Source: Gyrodactylus bullatarudis (Eukaryota > Platyhelminthes > Monogenea > Gyrodactylidea > Gyrodactylidae). From it: a stretch of 64,000 bases of DNA. Positions 55,901 to 64,000 of this stretch are shown in pieces; within the stretch, counting starts at the first letter, position 1, and each line of letters opens with the position of its first letter. Below the pieces are notes generated by a model that saw only the letters and a program-made list of their open reading frames with translations, was not told the origin of the DNA and did not search any database. The position numbers and the translations under genes were made by a program. The stretch spans positions 35,933 through 99,932 of the forward strand of contig SSNU01000198.1 of NCBI GenBank assembly GCA_012064415.1, written 5' to 3'.

Positions 55901-57735
55901 GTACGTTTAATTATTAATGATCAAAATTTATTCTACAGTCTCAACTTGTCATTGATGGTACATAATTGTCATATCAGAGGAACTCTGGATTTACATTTTG
56001 TTTTTGGCAAGGACCATCCCCTGCACCTCCACCAAACCCATTACAAATCAAAACTGAATGATTTGTATTCTTTATTTTCTAGTCTAGTTGATTCTATGCT
56101 ACATAATCTTAGGATAATTCACGGTAGTTTTACCTACTCTGAGTCCTTCTTTCGTTTCTTACATGCAAGTGAGTCATATTAAAATTTCTAATTTATTTTC
56201 TCTAAACTCTTCTCTGTCTAGTCGCTGGAACTAATGCTGAAGATGAGAATTTTCCAAATGTGAGTAATAAAATTCAAAATATTTCCAAAGCCCATTATTC
56301 TAGTCACGAGGAAAACTTTAATCATTAGCTCCTATCTCATGTGATAATAGAAAAAAACTAGTAGTAGGGAAGGCTCCGCTTAGATGCAAGACAAGCTTTT
56401 ACGAGTTCTTGACCTTACATTTAGTACATTTTCAAGTTTATTTTTTTTTAATTTGACGAAAGAATATCTTGTTTCAACTAATAGATTTCGAAGAAAGATT
56501 TTGAAAATTGCCAAATATTCATCAGCAAAATACTTCCGTTATTCGAGGAAGCTGTAGAGGCCCAAATTTCCTCAGAAGAATCAAAGGAAAGATATAAAGA
56601 AATGTTCAATTTTGAATTTATTGGATGTGTAAGTTTTATGATTATTATGAATCAGCTGATCAAATATTCGTACAATTAAAACTATTTATTTTATATTTGA
56701 ATATTAAATCAAAATAAATTGATTGATAATTTTTCAAAATATTCAGTCATTGAATAACAGTTATGGGAAGTTGGACGAAAATAAAGTTGGTGAAATCCAC
56801 GATACCTTATTGCACAGGGAAGAGGGATCTGATATTCTCGAGACAATGATTCGACTCAACTTTAATATGAACCCAGAAAAAAGTTTTCCCGAGGCTTGGG
56901 ATGAAATTTCAAAGATTTTAATCAACTCTATTGACTTGTCACAGAATAACCTACCCTTAATAGACATCATGAACAAGATTAGCGATTTATTCAAGGAAAT
57001 TATCATCTCTAAGAATATTCTAAACGAGAATGTTAGCCAGGAAGTGAAAAAATGTATCAGTCATGCTCAAATTCTACCAATTCATAATGGCGACTTGCAC
57101 AGAAGAACAGTTACATTTGGTCATCCCATCATTAAGCCAGGTAGAAACAATTACGTCGTCTACTATCCTGGGGACATTGCAAATCTGGAGGTTTTCACCT
57201 CTGATGACCAGATAAAGTAAGTTTATCAAGAAAGAATTCCTTCAAATTAAAAGCTTATAGTATTTTCTTTTAGTTATTTAAAAAATATTCGGATAATCTT
57301 TGACTCTCATGTAAACGATCCAAACCTCAAATCAGAGTAAGTTTCTTTTCATAATAATTATTGTTTAGACGTTACATCTTACAGGATGTCTCATTTCTCG
57401 ACAACTCAGTTCTCGTTATCCTCTTCCATCGTAAAAAGAACCTAAAAAACTCACAGAAAAACTCGAGTCAATTGTCTACCATGAATAAGTCAGACATTCT
57501 GAGCACTGAGGAGGAAGAATTGCATTGGGTAGCTATACTGAATCTTGGACAGGTCTTGTCAATAAATGAAAAATCCTCCAATGATGTTTCTGTTGTCAAG
57601 TTGAGTGAAATTTTGCTTAGCAAAACTCAACTCAGATGTCTACCTAGACCCGGTAATAGATTGTGTATTAGTCCTCAAAAGAAAATTGTCGCAGTTATCT
57701 ACAAAACTCAAAAGATTCATGTATTTTTGTTATGA
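49916..57735 (+). CDS. ANAPC4: Anaphase-promoting complex subunit 4
   Basis: Exons: 49916-50052, 50106-50441, 51853-51924, 51979-52108, 53740-53817, about 53912-53968, 54028-54135, 55671-55723, 55781-55900, 55939-56168, 56222-56259, 56485-56628, 56747-57216, 57274-57336, 57369-57735; about 800 residues (human 808). APC4 is a WD40/helical scaffold linking the APC/C ubiquitin ligase subcomplexes. Landmarks: VTSWSPKVDILAVGTKCG, SISWRGDGKIFAVSF, LLCEIQKSIASALDENTQEI (the family's LTCMCEAWEEIL helix), EWTLSNELLDCLLFGNIS, the SSCYQKIQ helix and the C-terminal RPGNRLCISPQKK. Phases agree except at the short exon near 53912. The ATG follows an acceptor-like ATTATAG by 3 nt. Introns hold three MITEs. 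Second gene of the plus-strand train. Confidence 0.9.
50996..51211. mobile_element. piggyBac-type MITE in APC4 intron
   Basis: TTAA on both sides (50992-50995 and 51212-51215). The terminal repeats CCCTCATCC and (inverted) CCCTCAAACGG begin alike. A subterminal palindrome GGGGTCCAATGGACCCC lies just inside. 216 bp, no coding. Confidence 0.75.
52749..53664. repeat. Inverted-repeat element with internal palindromes in APC4 intron
   Basis: The arms 52749-52843 and 53570-53664 are near-perfect inverted copies (TTACCGTTAATCTTGTTACT and its complement). Each contains GATAGTCTTAAGA, itself part of a palindrome (GATAGTCTTAAGACTATC in the right arm). One end of the fold-back MITE family (CATAGATTCCCAACTTCATA) lies just inside the left arm. 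Confidence 0.85.
54993..55583. mobile_element. mariner-type palindromic MITE in APC4 intron
   Basis: TA, then CAGTACGACCTGAGACTT, and at the far end its complement ending GGTCGTACTG then TA. The arms are about 190 bp (54993-55177 and 55393-55583) with a spacer of about 215 bp. A TA target and CAGT ends fit Tc1/mariner. No coding. Confidence 0.88.
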
Positions 57736-57828
57736 ATAAATATTTTTATATGTATATTTCTTTTTCCAAGTCTTTCTTATCTATTGTAGAAATTAAAAAA
57801 TAATCTTGATCCTCAATTTTTAGAAACT

Positions 57829-58826
57829 ATGGATTTAACAGATTCCCTTTATGATGTTATTCGTAAATGTGAAACTAGTCCAGAGGAAAAACGAACAAAG
57901 AAATCAATCTCTCCAAAGGAAGAACACAAATCAAAGAATTTTCTTTTATTTGCAGAAAAGGCAGGTCTTTTGCTTAAAGAGGCACAGACTGTTTTGGAAT
58001 TTTACAATGACATAAAATCAAATCAAACAAAAATCGAGTCGAAGCGTATTGCTTCATCGAATGTTAAAGGAATTTCAAATTCTCTTCAAGTCCGTAAAAT
58101 TCATCTTGAAGGTCTCATGAAATGGTCCCTTTGTGTTGACTCGTTAGAAACTGCATTGAAACAAATGAAAGGGGTTCATGGTTTGTTAAGGCATGAATTT
58201 TACTCGCTAATTTAAAAAATAATTCTGTATTCTTTCTAGGCATCATTCAAACCCAAGAAGAACTTAAGCCTGGAAATCTTTCCGAATTTCAAACGGGTGT
58301 CATAGATTTCCTTACGATAATTATCGCAGAACTAGATACATTACGCCGAAGTGAACTTAAAAAATCCCGAGAACGTCTCTTGAAAACTAAAGAAACAATA
58401 TCCCTGACTAATCATGATACTCAATCAACCGTTCGTTACCGAGGCAAGAATATGGCAAATGCTGTTTCAAATTTTACCGATGAAAATTTCAATTCCTGTA
58501 ATAACGAAGTAAATGGGTTAGATCAAGCTCAAATACAGATCAACTCTCAATACATGGGAGAAGATAACATTTCTGCTTATGAGGAAATTGCTATAAGAAT
58601 AAATGAAATTGAACGTTTAAACTCGATCGTGTCTTCACAACTGCAAGCCCAACATGAAGTCATTTGTTCTATTGGCGAGCAAACTCAAGATGCAAATGCT
58701 GCTCTTAGTCTTGGAAATGACCATCTCCGAAAAACCATGCAGAATAGGTCTTCTACCAGATTTTGGATTGTTCTAATTGTTATAATTCTTGATTTTTCGT
58801 TACTCTTTCTACATTGGTACAATTAA
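57829..58826 (+). CDS. STX18: Syntaxin 18
   Basis: Two exons, 57829-58180 and 58240-58826, 312 residues (human 335). Syntaxin 18 (yeast Ufe1) is the Qa-SNARE of the ER, acting in Golgi-to-ER retrograde fusion. The SNARE motif runs from about EIAIRINEIERLNSIV to QTQDANAALSLGNDHLRKTM. It is followed by the family-specific C-terminal anchor FWIVLIVIILDFSLLFLHWY. The N-terminal domain is helical (FAEKAGLLLKEAQTVLEFYN). The ATG is 5 nt after an acceptor-like CAATTTTTAG and 93 nt after the APC4 stop, making it the third gene of the plus-strand train. AATAAA lies at 58884-58889. Confidence 0.93.
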
Positions 58827-59056
58827 TCTAACCTAATTGCTCGTATAATTTATTAAATTTTCTTGGAATGTCTTTCAGAGGAGAATAAATATATTATATT
58901 TAATTAAAAAATTAAACTTTAAAGTCATAAAAGATGCCTAAAATCCCTGGTGTAAGAATTTCAGACATATCTAACTAATCAGTAGATTGATACTTACTAA
59001 AAACAAAGACTTAGAATATGCAAACAAAATAAGCTTTTATTATGGTCTATTTAGAT

Positions 59057-59289
59057 ATACAGTCAATAACCAAGAGAGAAACAAGAATTGTAGATTGACA
59101 AATCAGATGTAGCTTCTCAAAAATAGTGGAATGATATTGTGTATTCGAAGGTATACAAGGCAATTTCATACCCTCACACACATCCATGTGTTTGAGTCAG
59201 AATCTTAACATTGGAATATAGGAAGGGTAATTATGATTAAGTCGTATGCAATGAAACCAGTAATTAGCAATTGAAGTTAATTTTTTAAC
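59057..59289. repeat. Dispersed repeat, copy 2
   Basis: Same orientation as 13503-13735 and close in sequence, from TATACAGTCAATAACC to GTTAATTTTTTAA. Confidence 0.8.
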
Positions 59290-59999
59290 ATTACACAACA
59301 GAAAACAAGAGAGTTTACATGTTTTTGAAGGTTTATGATATGAGTCATATCTTATTTCTCATTATTTTGTGTAAAATTGATAGAGTACTTTTTTCTATCT
59401 TCGATCAACTGGTCAGGATGAAAAATTTTCTTCTTAATGAACAAATGTAATATTTTAAGAAAAAAATGTGTCAATATGACCACTTTATAGTAGAAATCAA
59501 AAAAATTAGGGAATTTTAATCAGAGATGGATTTCATCTTTTATCAAATCGTTGATTTGATGACCAGTGAGTATTCCCTCATCTATTTAGTTCTTGGAATA
59601 TATGAGAATTTAGCATACACGTGCGCAAGAAAATAGGAATTTCTGGAAATCAATATTTTCATAAATTACTTAAAAATTCCTAACTTTATGTGCAAAGGTG
59701 GAAAAAGAATTCGATTATTCTCAACTAGGGACTCATTAACTATGTTATTGCCCATTCCAACCCCTCTTGGAACAGGAAAAAAATTTAGATCATAGCGAGT
59801 ACCTCGAGCTCTTGATTACCATAAGCAGAGAAAACATGGGAAGGACGTGTTCCCTCTTTGAATTCCCATTAAAAAGCCTATTACTTGAAAATCAGCGATT
59901 ACGAAAAAATTATATTCATAATAACTAATTTTATCAAGAATTATCTCAATACTCTCTCTGTTCCCCGGCAGTTCTCTAGAATAAGCTAATGGAATATGA

Positions 60000-60596
60000 G
60001 ACTCCCTTGAGTTCCCATCTCTTCAAGTTCACATTAGTAACGTAGTAATTATTTTCTTAATTTTGAACCAAGTAGTTCTTCAGGGAGTTGTCCAGCATAG
60101 ATTGACTATAACGTTGTTCACAAGCCAGAAGACAACATAGTCAGGTTGCAAGTGAACAACGTTATAGTCAAATTTTTTCTAAATTTTATCGCTCAGCTTG
60201 TTCTGTTTTTGATCCTACATTTGCCCAATCAATTTTTTGAATCAAAATCCTCAATACAAAAAGCAAATAGTAATTTTATTGCTATCATAGCTCGCTACAG
60301 AATAAGTGTCATTAACATCTTCGTAAGAAGAGGAAGAAGAATTGAGTTGTTGAAACATAAATATAGCTTTATTGTTAGATATAGTATTTTACTCTTGAAT
60401 TTGAAAATGTATCTTAATTATGCCGCGGCCCTTTGTTTAATCCTCCTCTTAGCGGAAAAGGTTGTTTATCTGTAAGGAAAGAAGTTTATTATAAATTTAA
60501 GATTAGTTATTATATCGTTTGGATAATTCCAGGATATATTCCTGTCATTTATCTTTCGATTAATTTTTAGATATTCGAGAGATAAGAATATTCTAT
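60000..60596. mobile_element. 597-bp insertion splitting a duplicated unit
   Basis: It interrupts unit A/B of the first copy, with TGA at both joints as a possible 3-bp duplication. It contains a perfect 20-bp inverted repeat (GACTATAACGTTGTTCAC type; 60110-60129 and 60152-60171) and an open frame of 109 hydrophobic residues. The family is not recognised. Confidence 0.45.
60110..60171. repeat. Perfect 20-bp hairpin
   Basis: TTGACTATAACGTTGTTCAC is followed after about 22 nt by its exact reverse complement. Confidence 0.8.
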
Positions 60597-62914
60597 TGAA
60601 CAAAAGTTTTCTCTTGTAATTTGGTACAATGAGGAAACTACATGACATGAGTATAACCTTAAATTATCAATAAGCAGAGAAAACATGGGAAGGACGTGTT
60701 CCCTCTTTGAATTCCCATTAAAAAGCCTATTACTTGAAAATCAGCGATTACGAAAAATTATATTCATAATAACTAATTTTATCAAGAATTATCTCAATAC
60801 TCTCTCTGTTCCCCGGCAGTTCTCTAGAATAAGCTAATGGAATATGAACAAAAGTTTTCTCTTGTAACTTGGTACAATGAGGAAACTACGTAACATGAGT
60901 ATAACCTTAAAATATCAATGTAAAATATTCGTAGGGTACTGATATATAGAGATTGAATTATTTTGGAAAAAATTAAAATATTCTATAAGTATGCCTACTC
61001 ATCAGTATACAATTATAATAAATGTTATTCTTCAAGGGGCAGAGAAGTAGGGGGATCACTTTTACACAGTTATTACGGAGGTACAGCTGTATTTCTAACT
61101 TATATCATTTTAAGATAATGAAAAAATGATTAAATATGGATGAAAATGTAATGTAACAATTTGTAACGGTCTATATACATTAGAGAACTAAAGCTAAATT
61201 CTCTTCTAAGAGAGAAAATGGTCTGAAAGTAATATTAATACTAATTAATTTTAACAATAATCCTTATGTACCAATATGCAAGAATACCTTTTAGGTAAGT
61301 TTTCTCTGATTAAGGATTAAAAATTTGTACATAAATAAAATTAATACCAATTTATTCACCTCATTGTGATGAATTCGTATATAATTTTTATTTTTTTGGA
61401 TGTTCCTGTCAAAGGCTATAAGGTTTCAAAGTTTCGATAATACACTTAATTGACATATGATACATGAATTAATTTGATTGGTCGACGTAGTCATATGATT
61501 GGCGCATTACATATCAGCCAATAAAAATCAAGAAGGTTCCTGAGCACTATTGAAATTCCTATTGCTAAATTTTGGGATTTTTTGAAAATAAGGAAATAGT
61601 CTCGGCACCAAAAGGGTTGAATAAAATTTTTTAAATCATATTGTTACTATTTAATAGACATATATAGAATTTTGAAGTTGTTTTTCCCCGGGTGAATTTA
61701 ATAAAGCTTTTCGAAATTTATAAAATGTTGTATGTTACGCTTCTTCTAATACAATATCTTGCTCAGACTTTGGCCATAAATCCAATGCTTCGCGGGCTTT
61801 AAATGATAGCTAAAATTACCATCTGTTTTATTAGCGAGAGTTGATTCGTTTAAAGCTCTTGTTTTTATTAGGATTTTATAATCTTAGTCTATCTGTAATT
61901 GTTTGATTATAATCAAATAAAAATCGATTGAGATATAGATGATCACAGGTGGTAAATGAAAAATATTTTCGGAGACGAACGAATTTAGATCTTCGGCGTA
62001 TCTGATTCTGAAGTTGTGGTGTTTGAATATACGCCAAGCATATCCTTTAAAAGACCTTTATGATTTGTATTATTATCTGTTGTTCATCTTGTTACCCATG
62101 AGCCAAGTATTATGATTAATAAAGTCCCAGCCCAACTCGTCTACTCTTCTTACTAGTTTATAACATTACATATTTTAAATTTTTTTGATTTTTTAATTTA
62201 ACTACGAACTGTGAATTATAGAATTATATTTGATGATCTTTGAAAATCAAAATGAAAAAATAACTTTTTAATACAAACTGAATTCAATTTCTATGTTCTG
62301 GAATTTGTTTTATATTCCATATTTTAGAAATTTGAAGCAGTTCTCTATTGTTTTGGTGGACTCATTTTGAAAAGCTGCATTAACCTATGTTCCTGCGATA
62401 TCCGGCATTATGGAGCTTCTTACTAAAAGTTGATTAAAAAGATATCCTCAATTCAGCATTGAAAAATAAGTTGACCTAAATTACAACTGAAACATTCCCC
62501 GGCCAAAATATTAACGCTAGCGAAATTCTGAAAGCAGATCTGAAATCAGCACAAAATTTTATTCCTGAAAAGTTAAACCAGATCAAGTTCGTACGACCCC
62601 ACCCCCACCCGTGTTATTGTAACAAATTACTACATTAGTTATTTCTATTTAATTTAAAAAATACGCATCAATATTTTTTGAAACGCATTCAAGCTTATAA
62701 AACTGAATCTGACAATAACGAGAAGAATCTTTTTTTAAAGTATATATTCATTCATGATTAAAACTCATTTGGAAATAGAGAAAAGAAGTCGAAAGATGAC
62801 TTTAGATTAGTTATTTTGACATTCAAAGAAATCGTAGCCATATTAATATAAAATTCAAGCTTGGCAGATATTAAAAATCGTGATAATGAATCTGTCTTTT
62901 ACGAATGATGTTGA

Positions 62915-64000
62915 TCAAAACTGAAAATGGTCAATATGGCTGAGATCTATCTTTGAGAATCGAGTCCAATCGGAGGTTCTTATTTCATTTGAACTTAAGT
63001 TGAAGTCTGAATAGAGGGATAGAACACACTTCTTTAAAAAGAAAGAGTGATAAGCGGTTTGACAGGCCATTTCAACTAGGCATCTGAAAATATTAAAATT
63101 ATTAATTTCAGTTGAAATCATATAGCTCGTTAGAGAGCGAAAAAGTTCCTCAAAAAAACCAACTATTCTAAATCAAAAATGGAACCTCTTTTATTTTTCC
63201 AGGAATGTTTTCATGTTTGTAAAATCTCCCATACTTCAAGGATATAGGACTACTTGTCAATAACAAAATTCCTGGAATACGAACTCCTCTTTTATGACAA
63301 AAGTAAGAACAAAATTCTTTGTTTTTTTGTTGCCTGAGAATGAAAATCAACAGAGGAAGTTTGTCAATAGGCTTTCAATTGTTTGTTTTGGAGGGGACCT
63401 TATCACCTTAGTTAGGAAAAATGCTTAATTTCTTTTTACACACTTATTTTAAGACCAGAAATTAATTAATTTCAAAAAAATTTACCTTCGTATGCAAAAC
63501 GGTAATGTTGTTTGGTAAAAGACCATTAGGCCATCCACATCGTAGGCTGAGTATTTAATCGATTCAACTGAAAGGTTCTGAAACCTTGGCCATTGGTTTC
63601 TATGCAACACGCTGAATGTGTTAAACTCATAGTTCTTAAAGAAGTTTTCATCTTCAACACAGAGTGTTCTCAGGCTCAACGAACATACGAATGTTGATAA
63701 TCCTCCATAAAAAATATTTACACAGGGTCCACTATTGTATACGCCAACACTCCGTATTGTAAAACCATCAATCGGATTATAGATTAAGTTTCGTATTGAG
63801 GAATACCAATGCTGGCCATCTAGAACACGAGTGTAAACTTTGCCAAGATGATTTATTTCTCTAAAGGTTCCAAGTCTTGTTTTAAAATTATAACAGAAGC
63901 GGAAAGCAGGGATCTCAGGTATGTTATGGTCAGTATGGAACCAGCATAATGGTTTGCCATCAATACCAACAGATTCAGTGAAATATTCATTTCTACATAT
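62915..64000 (-). CDS. Unrecognised cysteine-containing protein, 3' exons only
   Basis: The frame enters from beyond the window and runs to 63486 with about 171 residues (CRNEYFTESVGIDGKPLCWF at the start, FHTDHN, LDGQHWYSS, SGPCVNIFYGG, FQTTLPFC-like end YQTTLPFCIRR), closing at an AG/GTAAAT donor. A second exon from about 63346 leftwards (QQKNKEFCSYFCHKRGV) follows an acceptor TCTCAG. A last exon at 62915-63083 (LVEMACQTAYHSF) follows ATTTTCAG and ends in TGA. Even cysteine spacing and absence of Lys-rich low-complexity tracts suggest an extracellular protein. I recognise no family. The joint between the second and last exon is not resolved. Confidence 0.5.

Larger units (their letters stand above)
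59821..60921. repeat. Tandem duplication, first copy split by an insertion
   Basis: Unit A (ATAAGCAGAGAAAACATGGG to GGAATATGA) is at 59821-59999 and 60670-60848. Unit B (ACAAAAGTTTTCTCTTGTAA to ATATCA/TTATCA) is at 60597-60668 and 60846-60921. In the second copy A runs straight into B. In the first they are separated by 597 bp. Confidence 0.85.
58890..62914. other. Repeat-rich region, no convincing gene
   Basis: Holds the second copy of the 13503 repeat (59057-59289), the duplicated units at 59821-60921, an inverted piggyBac-like end near 61606, a fragment shared with 34989-35288 (around 61757-61800) and an inverse copy of the 28865 repeat (62488-62625). The 109-residue hydroph­obic frame at 60146-60475 lies in an insertion and has no family match I recognise. 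Confidence 0.55.

Noticed and set aside
60146..60475. Hydrophobic 109-residue protein
   Set aside because: It begins within one arm of a hairpin and lies in an insertion; AT-rich frames easily look hydrophobic. Kept only as part of the insertion.
1..64000. CRISPR array, bacterial operon or phage content
   Set aside because: No regularly spaced repeats, no ribosome-binding sites, and the genes are spliced metazoan families.

Overview
The window is nuclear DNA of an invertebrate animal. It is AT-rich, with spliced genes, GT-AG introns, metazoan gene families and many DNA transposons. Two traits narrow the lineage: many introns are only 27-39 nt long, and genes are packed head-to-tail with about 85-145 nt between stop and next start, each downstream start sitting 0-5 nt after a splice-acceptor-like site. 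That points to operons resolved by spliced-leader trans-splicing, as in flatworms, some rotifers and copepods. Sequence alone does not settle the lineage; I favour a flatworm-like animal but would not insist.

Layout. 248-10185 (+): 3' part of a tomosyn (STXBP5-like) SNARE regulator in about 16 exons, with hAT-like and fold-back elements in its introns. 11380-13100: decayed Penelope-like retroelement. 14458-15561 (-): intronless actin-related pseudogene with two in-frame stops. 16386-26537 (-): a membrane-protein cluster. It holds a small multipass protein, an intronless tetraspanin, and a 16-exon gene for a 926-residue type I membrane protein with PAN/apple-like modules. Two of that gene's introns hold intact intronless same-strand genes: a second tetraspanin and a secreted protein. 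26897-30000: a Tc1 element inside a hAT-like element. 30007-30671 (-): CRIP-type LIM protein. 32550-34760: nested inverted repeats, including a palindromic tRNA-derived repeat. 35567-38667 (+): sphingolipid delta-4 desaturase (DEGS). 38883-40652 and 43240-44877 (+): two more members of the secreted family, separated by an internally deleted piggyBac element. 46502-48930 (-) and 49046-58826 (+): two back-to-back gene trains, UBE2F-NDUFV3-DCTN3 and metaxin-APC4-syntaxin 18. 58890-62914: repeat-rich, no convincing gene. 62915-64000 (-): 3' exons of an unrecognised cysteine-containing protein.

Most notable items: (i) the divergent operon pair, whose NDUFV3 gene has no AUG of its own, so a spliced leader ending in AUG may supply it; (ii) a three-member intronless secreted family (505-589 residues) with a faint CAP/SCP-like signature; (iii) its nesting, with a tetraspanin, in introns of the PAN-protein gene; (iv) a complete-looking hammerhead ribozyme in a Penelope-like insertion about 130 nt upstream of one family member. 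Exon boundaries were derived by hand from reading frames and splice sites. Family names come from recognition of conserved sequence, not from a search.
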